DNA of 64,000 nucleotides from Roseiarcus sp963709185 (GTDB lineage Bacteria; Pseudomonadota; Alphaproteobacteria; Rhizobiales; Beijerinckiaceae), in the NCBI GenBank assembly GCA_963709185.1, contig CAVPVQ010000008.1:1-64000 (forward strand). The letters run 5' to 3'. Below the pieces are notes generated by a model. The model saw only the letters and a list, made by a program, of their open reading frames with translations, ran no database searches and was not told the DNA's origin. Made by a program: the position numbers and the translations under genes. This document shows, one piece after another, positions 33,739 through 42,974 of the stretch. The stretch's first letter is position 1, and each line of letters starts with the position of its first letter.

Positions 33739-34818
33739 TCAGAGCGCCGCGCCGTCGGCGCCGAAAAGATGCGCCTCAGCCGCGTCTACGGCCAACCCGA
33801 CGCGTTCACCGGCCTTCACGCCGAGATTGCCGTCGCCCTCGACAATCAACCGGTCCGCCGGCGTGTCCACGTAGAGGATCGTGGAGCTCCCGAGGCGCTC
33901 GACGAAAGCGACGGCGCCGGTGAACGAGGCCGACAGGTCGCCGGGCTCGACCAGCGTCAGATGTTCCGGGCGCACGCCAAGCTCGATCTGACCGGCGTCG
34001 GGCGGCGTCGAGCGAAGGCCGACCTCCACGACCCTGCCGCCGGGCAAAGTGACAGAAGCCCGCCGGCCCGCGATTCCACTCAGCGCGACAGGGAAGAAGT
34101 TCATGCTCGGCGAACCAACGAACGAAGCGACAAACTTGTTGGCCGGCGCGTTGTACAATTCTATCGGCGAGGCCACCTGCGAAATGCGGCCCTTGTCGAG
34201 TACGACGATCTTGTCGGCGAGGGTCATGGCCTCGATCTGATCGTGCGTAACGTAGATCATCGTCGTTTTGAGATCCTGATGCAGCTTGGCCAGTTCGAAG
34301 CGCATCTGAACCCTCAGCATGGCGTCGAGATTTGAGAGCGGCTCGTCGAACAGGAAGACCTCGGGGTTTCGCACGAGCGCGCGCCCGATCGCGACCCGCT
34401 GACGTTGGCCGCCCGAGAGCTGAGCGGGCCGACGATCGAGCAACTCCTCAAGCCGCAGCATTCGCGCCACTTCTGCGACACGCTGGCGCTGCGCGTCCTT
34501 CTTCACGCCGGCGACCGAAAGCGAAAAGCCGATGTTGTCGCGCACGGTCAGGTGGGGATAGAGCGCATAGTTCTGGAACACCATCGCTACGCCGCGCTTG
34601 GCGGGCGGCGTCCTGGTGACGTCCTCCCCGCCGACGAAGCACTGCCCGCTGGAAATCTCCTCAAGGCCCGCGATCATGCGAAGCAGCGTGGATTTGCCGC
34701 AGCCCGAGGGGCCGAGCAAGGCCGTGAAAGACCCCGTCTCGACCGAAAGCGACAGGCCGGCGATCACCTCGACCGGTCCATAACTCTTGGAGACGTTTCT
34801 GAGCTCGACCTTGTCCAT
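33739..34818 (-). CDS. Sugar ABC transporter ATPase (UgpC/MsmK type)
   Basis: 359-residue CUT1-type ATPase. Walker A LLGPSGCGKST, Q-loop MVFQNYALYPHLTV, signature QLSGGQRQRVAIGRAL, Walker B VFLFDEPLSNLD, H-loop YVTHDQIEAMTLADKI. The C-terminal TOBE-type regulatory domain is complete (GVRPEHLTLVEPGDLSA). It is the last gene of the four-gene importer operon with two permeases and a binding protein, next to an arabinofuranosidase, so arabinose or arabino-oligosaccharides are likely substrates. Confidence 0.92.
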   Translation of the reverse strand: MDKVELRNVSKSYGPVEVIAGLSLSVETGSFTALLGPSGCGKSTLLRMIAGLEEISSGQCFVGGEDVTRTPPAKRGVAMVFQNYALYPHLTVRDNIGFSLSVAGVKKDAQRQRVAEVARMLRLEELLDRRPAQLSGGQRQRVAIGRALVRNPEVFLFDEPLSNLDAMLRVQMRFELAKLHQDLKTTMIYVTHDQIEAMTLADKIVVLDKGRISQVASPIELYNAPANKFVASFVGSPSMNFFPVALSGIAGRRASVTLPGGRVVEVGLRSTPPDAGQIELGVRPEHLTLVEPGDLSASFTGAVAFVERLGSSTILYVDTPADRLIVEGDGNLGVKAGERVGLAVDAAEAHLFGADGAAL

Positions 34819-34827
34819 GCCGATTAG

Positions 34828-35697
34828 CTAACCCTTGATTCCCGCCGAAAGCGCCACGGCCTGAGTCACGCGGCGCTGAAAAAGCAGGTAGGCCAGAGAC
34901 ACCGGCAGCGCCGCCAACACCGCGCCAGCGAGAAGGCGCGCGTAAGCGACGCCGAACGTGTCCTGCACGGCGCGGACGCCGACGGTCACCGTCATCATGG
35001 TTACCTCCTGGGCGGCCAGGAAGGGCCAGAGAAAATTATTCCAGGCGCCGATGAACGTGATGATGGCGAGCGCGGTGGTAATGCCCCAATTCATCGGCAG
35101 GAACACCCGGAACAGCAACTGAAATTCGTTGGCCCCGTCCATTACCGCGGCCTCGCGAAATTCGCGCGGCAGGGAATCGAAGAATTGTTTGTAGACGATC
35201 ACGGTCACCGGCGCGATCAGCAGCGGCAACACGATGCCCGCATGCGTATTGATCAAATGCACGGAGGCGATGATGATGAAATGATTGACGATAAGCGCCG
35301 GCACCGGAATCATGAAACTTGCCAGGATTGTCCACCACAACAACGTTCGGCCGGGAAACCGCAGTTGCGAGATCGCATAGCCGGCGCAGACCGACATCGC
35401 CAGGGACAGAACCGTCACCGACACCGACACGATTGTGGAATTGAGATAGAAGGTCGGCAGCTTCGAGCGCTGGATGATGTAGAGATAGCCGTTGAGCGTC
35501 GGATGCTCGGGCCAGAAGCTGTAGCTTTTGATCGACTCGTCGTCGGTCCGGAAGCTGGTGACGATCGCCCAATAGATCGGGAAAAACCAGAGCGTCGCGG
35601 CGATCAAGCTCAATATCGTCAGCAGCGCCCCGCCGAAATCCGCAACGCCAGCGCGGCGGTTTCGCCTTGCAACGGCAGAAGCGGCGGCGGTTGTCAT
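34828..35697 (-). CDS. Sugar ABC transporter permease 2 (MalG type)
   Basis: 289-residue inner-membrane permease with about six hydrophobic segments. The EAA loop that contacts the ATPase is EFREAAVMDGANEFQLLFRV. The start ATG (35695-35697) overlaps the stop of the first permease. The frame is open further upstream but the overlapping ATG gives the normal family length. The N-terminal tail is Ala/Arg-rich, then ALLTILSLIAATLWFFPIYW. Confidence 0.9.
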   Translation of the reverse strand: MTTAAASAVARRNRRAGVADFGGALLTILSLIAATLWFFPIYWAIVTSFRTDDESIKSYSFWPEHPTLNGYLYIIQRSKLPTFYLNSTIVSVSVTVLSLAMSVCAGYAISQLRFPGRTLLWWTILASFMIPVPALIVNHFIIIASVHLINTHAGIVLPLLIAPVTVIVYKQFFDSLPREFREAAVMDGANEFQLLFRVFLPMNWGITTALAIITFIGAWNNFLWPFLAAQEVTMMTVTVGVRAVQDTFGVAYARLLAGAVLAALPVSLAYLLFQRRVTQAVALSAGIKG

Positions 35698-36572
35698 CGC
35701 GCCCCCCGGACGCGAAGCAATTGGTACTGCAGGACGGAAAACACGATGACGATCAGGAACAGCGCCACCGCGATCGTCGCGGCGTAGCCGCCCGAGTTCC
35801 GCTGGAACGCCTGCTCGTAAATATATTGCACCAGCACCATGGTCGCCGCTGTCCGCCCGCCGGCGGCGAAGAGATAGACCTGGTCGAAGATTTTGAGCTG
35901 AAGGATCAACTGGATAGTCAGGCAAAGCACGGTCACCGGCCATATCATCGGCCAGGTCAGACGTGTGAAGGTTTGCCATCGCGAGGCGCCGTCGAGCGAT
36001 GCCGCCTCATAGATTTCTCGGGGAATATTCCTCAGGCCCGCCAGGAACAGCAGGATCGAGAATCCATTCGTCCACCAGATCGTAATGAGCGCAACGCTCG
36101 GCATGAACCAGGGAATGGTCCGCCACACGTTGATCGGCCGTCCGGCCAGCGGCGCGATGATGAATTCGAGCACGCCGTACTGCACGTTCGTCAGCCAGTT
36201 CCATAGCAGGTAGACAACGGTCACCGGAAGCACGTAGGGCAGAAAGAACATCGCGAGAATGAGGCTTTGCAGCCAGCCGTTGAGGCGGCTCACCATCAAC
36301 GCGATCGCCAACGCGACAGCCGTGCCGGGGACGACCGTCAGGAGCACGAAGTAGCTTGTGTTCCAGATCGCGGTCCAGAACACTCTGTCCCCGAACATGC
36401 GCTGATAATTGTCAAAGCCGATCCACTGACCGTCCCCGATCAGCGGCGCGTCGGTGAAGCTGAGCTCGACCATCTGCAAGGTGGGATAGACGAACATCCA
36501 ACCATAGACGATGACGAAAGGCGCGACCAGAATGGTCGCGGCCAGAATTTCCGAGGTTCGGTTCCTGAGCAT
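35694..36572 (-). CDS. Sugar ABC transporter permease 1 (MalF type)
   Basis: 292-residue permease, six predicted membrane segments (for example ATILVAPFVIVYGWMFVYPT). The EAA loop is EIYEAASLDGASRWQTFTRL. It is coupled to the second permease by an ATGA overlap and preceded by a strong stem-loop that separates it from the binding-protein gene. Confidence 0.9.
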   Translation of the reverse strand: MLRNRTSEILAATILVAPFVIVYGWMFVYPTLQMVELSFTDAPLIGDGQWIGFDNYQRMFGDRVFWTAIWNTSYFVLLTVVPGTAVALAIALMVSRLNGWLQSLILAMFFLPYVLPVTVVYLLWNWLTNVQYGVLEFIIAPLAGRPINVWRTIPWFMPSVALITIWWTNGFSILLFLAGLRNIPREIYEAASLDGASRWQTFTRLTWPMIWPVTVLCLTIQLILQLKIFDQVYLFAAGGRTAATMVLVQYIYEQAFQRNSGGYAATIAVALFLIVIVFSVLQYQLLRVRGAR

Positions 36573-36595
36573 CCCCGTTCCGCGCGCGTGCTCGC

Positions 36596-36622
36596 CCGCG
36601 GTCGGCTTTTCGCCGACCGCGG
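36596..36622 (-). promoter_or_regulatory. Strong stem-loop between sugar-binding-protein and permease genes
   Basis: Perfect 11-bp stem, CCGCGGTCGGC with GCCGACCGCGG, and a 5-base loop. It lies in the 66 bases between the binding-protein stop and the permease start. It probably stabilises the binding-protein message or attenuates downstream transcription. Confidence 0.65.
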
Positions 36623-36638
36623 AACGACAGGACGACGG

Positions 36639-37910
36639 CTACTTCAGGGCGTTCAAAGTCGATACCATTTCGGCCGCCGCCGCCTCCGGAGATGTCTCGC
36701 CGTTGATGGCGGGCGTCAGCGAGTTGCCCGCCGCGTCAAACAGAGGCGAGGCGACGCCGGCGAACTTCGATTGCGGATCGAAGACGCCGTTGGCCGTCAG
36801 CGACGCATAAGTCGCCTGCGGCTGCATGGCCTTGTATTCGGCGCTCTCGGTCACCGCCTTGTTGGCGGGGATGTGGCCAGCCGTCGCCCAGAAGAGGGCG
36901 TGCGCCTCGAGCCATTTGATGGTTTCCAATACCGCGGCGTGCTTCTCGGCGGACTGCGGGTTGCCGTGGTTATTCGGGATCGCGAGGGTATGCGAGTCCT
37001 CGTAGGTGCAAGCGTGGTTGAAAAACACCGGAAGCTCGATCGCGCCCCAATTGAACAGCTTGTTCTGCTTGGCGAGGTCGACCATGGTCGGCACCTCCCA
37101 AACGCCGTTGATCATGAGCGGCGCATCGCCGGAAGTGAACAGGGCGACCGTGGTCGGATAGTCGGTGTTGGGCGGGTTGACGCCAGCCTTCACCCAACTG
37201 GCGATCGTGCCGACGGCCTTGGCCAATTTCGCCTGGCTGTCGCCGGGAAACCATGCCCCGTCGCTGCCGGTCTTGCCGTCCTGCTGGCAAAGCAGCGAGT
37301 AGATCGTTCGATACGCGAAGCTCCCATCCGCCGTAACTGTCGCGATGCCCCATTTGCTGCCGCCGGCCTTGAGCTTCTTAAGCGCGGCAATGAAGTTGTC
37401 GGCGCCATTCAGCCCCGTCGGGAGCCCGTTGGCTCCAATCAACCCCGCCGCGGCGAGCTTGTCCTTGTTATAATAGAGCACGATCGGGTGGGTATCGAAG
37501 GGCACCGCCCACTGCTTGCCGTCGTAGTGCACGGCGTTCCATGTCGCGGCGGCGAACGAGTCGCCCGACATGCCGATGGTTTTCATGTCCGCGGGGGTGA
37601 TCTCGGTGAGAACGCCCTGGCTCACGCCCAGCGGAATTCGCGACGCGTGATAGGTCATGATGTCCGGACCCTGACCGACCGCGGTCGAGGTCTGCACCTT
37701 GGCGTAGAATGGCGTGCCCCATTCGAGAGTGGTCGCCTGAATCTGGATCTTGCCCGCGTGGGCGGTGTTGAAGTCTTCGATGAGCTTCTTCATGCGCACG
37801 CCGTCGCCGCCGCCCAAGAAGTCCCACCACACGACGGTCTCCTCGGCCCGAGCCACGCCGGACATCAGCGCCACGCTCATCGCGGCGGCATAAAGGATCC
37901 TTCGGATCAT
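36639..37910 (-). CDS. Sugar ABC transporter substrate-binding protein
   Basis: Family-1 solute-binding protein, 423 residues from the ATG at 37908-37910, which has a GGAGG site seven bases upstream; the frame is open further but that start fits the signal peptide MIRRILYAAAMSVALMSGVA (cleavage after ARA). Features: ETVVWWDFLGGGDGVRMKKL, FNTAHAGKIQIQATTLEWGT, KQWAVPFDTHPIVLYYNKD. First gene of the importer operon, divergent from the arabinofuranosidase gene across a 396-base regulatory region. Confidence 0.9.
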   Translation of the reverse strand: MIRRILYAAAMSVALMSGVARAEETVVWWDFLGGGDGVRMKKLIEDFNTAHAGKIQIQATTLEWGTPFYAKVQTSTAVGQGPDIMTYHASRIPLGVSQGVLTEITPADMKTIGMSGDSFAAATWNAVHYDGKQWAVPFDTHPIVLYYNKDKLAAAGLIGANGLPTGLNGADNFIAALKKLKAGGSKWGIATVTADGSFAYRTIYSLLCQQDGKTGSDGAWFPGDSQAKLAKAVGTIASWVKAGVNPPNTDYPTTVALFTSGDAPLMINGVWEVPTMVDLAKQNKLFNWGAIELPVFFNHACTYEDSHTLAIPNNHGNPQSAEKHAAVLETIKWLEAHALFWATAGHIPANKAVTESAEYKAMQPQATYASLTANGVFDPQSKFAGVASPLFDAAGNSLTPAINGETSPEAAAAEMVSTLNALK

Positions 37911-38054
37911 TTTGATTTCCTCCCCAAAGCGACCTGGCGGCTTCCCCGATTCAGACGCGCCGGTTTCAAAATCACCTGCGCCCCTCGGAAATCCCACTCC
38001 GGAAGGATAGCGAGGAAAACGGGAGGCGCCAAGCAGATCAGCGATCAAAAAAGA

Positions 38055-38066
38055 TGATATTTACCG
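38055..38066 (+). promoter_or_regulatory. Candidate operator, copy 1 of TGATATTTACCG
   Basis: The 12-mer TGATATTTACCG occurs here and at 38270-38281, both between the divergent sugar-binding-protein (37910) and arabinofuranosidase (38307) genes, in the same orientation. Two exact copies in one AT-poor intergenic region suggest binding sites for the local regulator. Confidence 0.5.
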
Positions 38067-38269
38067 GTCTGTCGGATTTTCAAAGTCCTACGAGAGCGGC
38101 GGTCGCTTCCTCACAACTCCGGTCATCCATCGTTTTCCCTGAGCGCTTCTCACGGAAAACGGTCCGTGTCGCCCAATCTTCCCGGCGTCAGCCCCGAGAT
38201 CGCGACGTCGACGACAACCCGCCACCTTGACGTCGCTGTGGGACTCCGGCTCTTATCCACCCGAGAATC

Positions 38270-38281
38270 TGATATTTACCG
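38270..38281 (+). promoter_or_regulatory. Candidate operator, copy 2 of TGATATTTACCG
   Basis: Exact copy of the 12-mer at 38055-38066, located 25 bases before the arabinofuranosidase start, a position suited to repression of that gene. Confidence 0.5.
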
Positions 38282-38306
38282 TCAGGCCTAGCGCGTTGGG
38301 GAAAAC

Positions 38307-39827
38307 ATGAAAGCGTCGGTCACCGCGCATCGTGATTATCGCATTTCGACGATCGACGATCGCATCTACGGCGCCTTCCTCGAGCATCTCGGCCGCGCGA
38401 TCTACAGCGGTATCTACGAGCCCGACCATCCGACCGCCGACGTCAGCGGCATGCGCGGCGACGTCGCTGAACTCGTCCGCGATCTCAAGGTTCCCGTGGT
38501 GCGCTATCCCGGCGGCAATTTTGTCTCCGCCTACAATTGGGAGGACGGAATCGGACCGCGCCAGACGCGGCCGACCCGGCTCGATCTCGCCTGGCACACG
38601 TCGGAATCCAACGCCGTCGGCGTCCATGAGTTCGCCGACTGGTGCCGGAGCGTCGATGCGCAAATGATGCTGGCGATCAACCTGGGTTCGCGGGGCCTCG
38701 ATGAAGCGCGCAATTTCGTCGAATACGTCAACGGGCCTACGGGGAGCCATTGGGGCGATCTGCGCAAGAAGAACGGCCACGCCGAACCCTTTGGCGTGAA
38801 ACACTGGTGCCTGGGAAACGAGATGGACGGCCCCTGGCAGGTCGGCCACAAGACCGCCCATGAATATGGCCGCCTCGCCAACGAAGTGGCCAAGACCCTG
38901 CGGGCCTTCGACAAGTCGCTGGAGCTGATCGTCTGCGGCTCCTCCAACTCCGACATGAAGACCTATCCGGAGTGGGAGCGCGTCGTGCTCGAACACACCT
39001 ATGACGCCATCGACCACATTTCGCTGCACATGTATTTCGCCAACCGGTCCAGGAACACCGCCAACTATCTGGCGCTCAACCACAAGCTCGATAATTACAT
39101 CAGCGCGATCGCCTCGACGATCGAGTTCGTGCGCGCCAGCAAACGCAGTCGCAAGACTGTGACCATCTCGTTCGACGAATGGAACGTCTGGTATCACTCC
39201 AATGCGCAGGACCGCGAGATTCTCGGCGGCGCCAAGGGCTGGCCGCATGCGCCGCGCCTGCTCGAGGACGTATACAATTTCGAGGACGTGTTGCAGGTCG
39301 GCTGCATCCTCAACACGTTCATTCGCCGATCCGACGTCGTCAAGATCGCCTGCATCGCGCAGCTGGTGAACGTCATCGCGCCGATCATGACCGAGCCGAA
39401 GGGCGCGGCTTGGCGCCAGACGATCTACTACCCCTATTACTTCGCCTCCCGGTACGGGCGCGGCGTCGCGCTCCGGCTTGCCGTCAAGGCCCCCGGCTAC
39501 GACGCCGATGTCGCCGACAACGTGCCGTATCTCGACATTTCTGGCGTGTACGACGAAGAAGGCGGAGCGTTGACCTTCTTTGCGGTCAACCGGCACGGCG
39601 ACGAAACGCTCGATCTTGTGCTCGATCTGCAAGGCTTCGGCGCGGCGAGGCTGATCGACCATCAAGTGATGGCCCATGCGAACCTTGAGGCAGCGAATAC
39701 CCGAGACAACCCCGACGCGGTGACGCCGAAGAAAGGATCAGGCGCCGCGGTCAGCGACAAAACGCTGAACGCGAAACTCCCGCCTTATTCCTACCAATTG
39801 TTTCGGTTGAGCCTCGGCAAGACGTGA
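38307..39827 (+). CDS. abfA: Alpha-L-arabinofuranosidase, GH51
   Basis: 506 residues, the normal length for GH51 enzymes that release L-arabinose from arabinoxylan or arabinan side chains. The acid/base is E172 (CLGNEMDGPWQ) and the nucleophile E291 (SFDEWNVWY). Other family motifs: YGAFLEHLGRAIYSGIYEPD, VRYPGGNFVSAYNWEDGIGP. No signal peptide, so it acts in the cytoplasm on imported oligosaccharides, which fits the adjacent ABC importer. The C-terminal beta domain is complete. Confidence 0.95.
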   Translation: MKASVTAHRDYRISTIDDRIYGAFLEHLGRAIYSGIYEPDHPTADVSGMRGDVAELVRDLKVPVVRYPGGNFVSAYNWEDGIGPRQTRPTRLDLAWHTSESNAVGVHEFADWCRSVDAQMMLAINLGSRGLDEARNFVEYVNGPTGSHWGDLRKKNGHAEPFGVKHWCLGNEMDGPWQVGHKTAHEYGRLANEVAKTLRAFDKSLELIVCGSSNSDMKTYPEWERVVLEHTYDAIDHISLHMYFANRSRNTANYLALNHKLDNYISAIASTIEFVRASKRSRKTVTISFDEWNVWYHSNAQDREILGGAKGWPHAPRLLEDVYNFEDVLQVGCILNTFIRRSDVVKIACIAQLVNVIAPIMTEPKGAAWRQTIYYPYYFASRYGRGVALRLAVKAPGYDADVADNVPYLDISGVYDEEGGALTFFAVNRHGDETLDLVLDLQGFGAARLIDHQVMAHANLEAANTRDNPDAVTPKKGSGAAVSDKTLNAKLPPYSYQLFRLSLGKT

Positions 39828-40038
39828 GTACTTCCGCGGCTCGGCACCAGAAGCTAGTCTCACACGGCGGAAATCTGACCGGACGACAATCGGGTGAAAA
39901 CAAAACCGAGCGGAAGTCGCCCTAGGGTGAGGAGCATCAATCCCGTGAGACGTTCGGTTGGGAGTCCTCGAGATCCTCGCCAGAAGGCTCCGTCGAACCA
40001 AATGCTGGCAGCGCCTCTGGCCATGACAGGCTTCGGGC

Positions 40039-40190
40039 ATGGGCAACCCGTTCCGACATTTCAACAGCTCGCCGGGGGTCATCCGTCTGGTCGTGATAAT
40101 GTAGGCGAGATACGCGCTGTCGTTGCGCAACGTCGAGGTCTTAGTGAAGGTCGACGGCAAGCTCCGCTGTCTTTGGCGCGCCGCCAGCGA
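40039..40190 (+). pseudogene. IS6-family transposase remnant with internal deletion
   Basis: MGNPFRHFNSSPGVIRLVVI matches the start of IS26/IS6-type transposases. An in-frame stop follows, then ARYALSLRNVE, which joins directly to VLVKVDGKLRCLWRA. The 50-60 residues normally between these blocks are missing. It is of a different subgroup from the intact element at 31822-32628. Confidence 0.7.
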
Positions 40191-40365
40191 GTCGGCTCCG
40201 ACCCTTGACCCCGCCCTTCTATGTTTATTGATGGATTGCGTCGCCGATCGGCTCTCGGACCCCACGCCGAATAGCATAAAATCGAACTCCAAGCCGAACT
40301 TCTGGTTCGCGCCAGCGCTTGCCCTAGCGGCCAATGACGGATCGGTCGGTCACCTGCGTTCAGCG

Positions 40366-40790
40366 TCAGACCGTACCCGATCTTATCTTTTCGAAATAGT
40401 CATCGCCTCCGGCTTGTCCGCCCTTGAGGGCAATCTCCAGCCCGTCGAACGCCCTCTCATCGCTGTGGGCGAGACAAGGGGAGAGCCCGGTGTCGTCGGA
40501 AGCAGCAGGCGCGTCGTCAGCGCGTAGACGCCGAGCCGACGCAAGGCGTGGCTCGATGTGTCGCCGCCGGCGATGACGGCCCTGCGCAGAACAGCCCGTT
40601 CTATCAACGCGCCTTGGATGTCCCCCAGAGCTCGGCCGATCGCGTGCCGCGCGCCTGTCTCCGGTCCCAGCGCGGTGTAAAGGACCACGCTTCGGCCGTC
40701 CGCGCTCCGCCCGGCCCTGCCTCCAACCCATTCCTTCATCGTTTCGTGGATGCTCGTCGTGCCGCTTCGCCAGCTCCAGAACCGTCGCAT
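40366..40790 (-). pseudogene. Four-carbon acid sugar kinase (OtnK/DUF1537) C-terminal remnant
   Basis: The frame from 40790 contains GRSVVLYTALGPETGARHAI and RRAVIAGGDTSSHALRRLGV, typical of the nucleotide-binding C-terminal domain of DUF1537/OtnK kinases. After about 40490 the family sequence continues in another frame (AFDGLEIALKGGQAGGDDYF). So the gene is frameshifted and has lost its N-terminal half. It may once have belonged to a sugar-acid pathway. Confidence 0.7.
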
Positions 40791-40893
40791 CCTCGCGCGC
40801 AGCGCCGAAGGCGCAGCCTTTGCCTTAAACGGTGCAGATGCTGCGGTACGAGTTGGTGCCGCTCGCCATCGTCAAAGTGACGAACATCAAGGT

Positions 40894-41087
40894 GTCACTT
40901 TTCACCAAAGTGGGACCCAGGGTTGTTGACTCTCCAACTTTTTGTTTCGTTTTGAAGATTCATCCATTTTCGTGCCCTGTTGATTTGCCTCCGGCGCGAC
41001 CCTGTGATCGGAGCCCACCTATCCTCTTCTTTCAGACGATTACGTTATCGCCGCGCAGGGGTTCCTCTTCGACACACTTTCACAGAC
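40894..41087 (+). repeat. Dispersed repeat R, copy 3
   Basis: Starts GTCACTTTTCACCAAAGTGG and ends near CACACTTTCACAG. Same orientation as copy 1. It abuts repeat S copy 2 directly, so R and S form a composite block here that is split elsewhere. Confidence 0.75.
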
Positions 41088-41088
41088 T

Positions 41089-41422
41089 GCCTCCGCCACC
41101 AGCCAGTCGCCCCGGACTGGCGCGACGACGGCGGATTTGAAAAACCCGACAGTTCCACGGGTTGGCGGACCGCGGTCCAGTCTCCCCTGGCGATTGGACG
41201 ATGTCCTGGCTGAATGAGCCTGCCGTTTTGCCCAAAGTCTCTGCGCGCAAAATTCCGTTTCCCGGGATGCAGTTTCCGCGCGACGCGTAAGGACGAGTGT
41301 CTTGCGGAAACGAACGGCCGCGTTCTGCCCGCAATGATGGAGATGTTCGGGATCGGAGCCGTCGCGCGTTGAGCGATGGGCAGGGCGTCGGCGCCATCAG
41401 ACCGGCGCCGCCCACTGAGATT
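41089..41422 (-). repeat. Dispersed repeat S, copy 2
   Basis: Closely matches 13384-13713, including CCAGTC-N6-GACTGG and the block CCGTTTCCCGGGATGCAG. Only about ten codons of the recombinase tail remain at its upper end. Confidence 0.75.
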
Positions 41423-41464
41423 GATCACCGCCTCGGCGGGCGATCGACTCTTCGCAATTTCAGC

Positions 41465-42379
41465 TCATCCAGCGAAGCGCGGTTCGGGAACGCCGCGTAT
41501 CCCCAAGCCGCGAATCCGATAGAGATGACCGGCGCCGAACTGAGGTTTCGCCTCCACCGCAAAGCGATCGTGGACGGCGGGATGTTTAACGCGCGCCATT
41601 GAGGTGACGTAGATTTCGTCGAGCTCGCGGCCGCCGAAAATAACACTCGTGATGTTTCGGACCGGCATGCCGATGCGCCTGTCGACGCTGCCGTCGGGCG
41701 CGTAGCGCACCAGTTCGCCCGCAATCAATTGCGCGTTCCACAGATATCCCTCCGCGTCGACAGTCGATCCGTCGGCGACGCCCTGGTCGTCCTTCAAACT
41801 GGCGAACAGCCGCCGCCGCGACGCCCCGCCAGTTTGAATGTCGTAGTCATAGGCCCAGATTTCATCCTGGAATGTATCAGCGAAATAGAAGGTCTTGTCG
41901 TCGGGGCTCCAGCACGGGCCGTTCGAACAAATGATCCCTTCATCGACCTTCGTGACGGAAAGATCGGGGTCGAGGCGCCACAAGCCACAGATTTTGAGCT
42001 CTTCCTTGTCATCCATGCCGCCGGCGAAGAACCGACCGCGACGGTCGCATTTGCCGTCGTTGAGACGTGTTCTGGGCTGCTCGGCGTCGACATGCGCGAT
42101 GAGATCGAGCCGGCCGGAGGCGAAATCGAAAAAGTAGAATCCATCGTCGAGAGCAAGCAGCGCGCCACCGTCGCGGCGTAGCGCCATGGCGCCCACGTCG
42201 CGATCGAGATTCCATTTTTCAACCTTTCCGGATTTCGGATCCAGTCGCCAGATCGCCGGCTTGCCAACCCGCCGGCCAGTGCCATCCACCCAATAGAGGC
42301 GTCCGTCGTCGACATCCCAGATCGGACTTTCGCCAAGATGGTTCGAACACTCGACCACGCAATCGATCGAACAGGTCAT
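41465..42379 (-). CDS. SMP-30/gluconolactonase-family lactonase
   Basis: 304-residue six-bladed propeller lactonase. Metal ligands by family pattern are E17 (LGESPIWD), N153 (CSNGPCWSPDD) and D203 (VADGSTVDAEGYLW), with N107 in RLNDGKCDRRGRFFAG near the active site. Members include L-arabinolactonase and gluconolactonase; the neighbouring arabinose genes favour L-arabinono-1,4-lactone hydrolysis, which would belong to oxidative arabinose catabolism. The other enzymes of that route (arabinose dehydrogenase, dehydratases) are not in the window. Confidence 0.85.
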   Translation of the reverse strand: MTCSIDCVVECSNHLGESPIWDVDDGRLYWVDGTGRRVGKPAIWRLDPKSGKVEKWNLDRDVGAMALRRDGGALLALDDGFYFFDFASGRLDLIAHVDAEQPRTRLNDGKCDRRGRFFAGGMDDKEELKICGLWRLDPDLSVTKVDEGIICSNGPCWSPDDKTFYFADTFQDEIWAYDYDIQTGGASRRRLFASLKDDQGVADGSTVDAEGYLWNAQLIAGELVRYAPDGSVDRRIGMPVRNITSVIFGGRELDEIYVTSMARVKHPAVHDRFAVEAKPQFGAGHLYRIRGLGIRGVPEPRFAG

Positions 42380-42836
42380 GCTGATTTTTCTTCCGTTATT
42401 CCCTGAATATTCGCCGACTCAGGCGCCGCAATACGTTTCTTTGAACGATATCGAGCGGCGCTCGACGATCGGCCGCGACCAAAAGAACCGGACGGCAAGC
42501 GCGCCCTGTCGAAGCTCCAGGTCCCAGAGCCCTATCAGAGATCGAAATCCATTCCAGGACCCGTTTTGTCGCAGGCAGAATCATCTGATTCACATGGCGT
42601 TGCGAAACGAACTGAGGCGACAGGCGGTTCGAGCGACACAAGGTTGACACTCGTTGAGTTCCCGACCGTCGACAAGTGTGACCAGAGGCATCGGATTTCT
42701 TTCGCGGCCATCGACGGGCCAGCCTTTCGTCGGACGCTCCCGCAGGCGCGGCGGCGCGCACTCGAATTGGTCCTGAAGCCCGTAGTGTTGTCCGCGCAGC
42801 TGAGCGCCCTGATGTGATGTGATGAGAGGCGATGGA
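42380..42836. other. Gene-free region
   Basis: 457 bases upstream of the lactonase gene. I find no coding sequence, RNA gene or clear operator; it ends at the truncated VOC gene. Confidence 0.5.
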
Positions 42837-42974
42837 TCAGCGGAGGAACGGCCCGATCTCGAACACGAGCGCGCAGCCGATCACATCGACGAAGAAGCGA
42901 GTCGCGGCCTCGATGCCGGGAACGGTGAACCCCACATCGTCCGCGCCCGCCAGCCCTGGCGGAGCACTGCTCAT
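42837..42974 (-). pseudogene. VOC/glyoxalase-family protein, N-terminal fragment
   Basis: 45 residues: DDVGFTVPGIEAATRFFVDV then IGCALVFEIGPFLR, the first beta-alpha-beta unit of a vicinal-oxygen-chelate protein. It then stops, while the family needs at least 120 residues. The ATG overlaps the stop of the monooxygenase gene (42971-42974), so it was once the last gene of this operon. Confidence 0.65.

Noticed and set aside
36267..38057. 596-codon plus-strand frame
   Set aside because: Antisense to the sugar permease and binding-protein genes; no family similarity.
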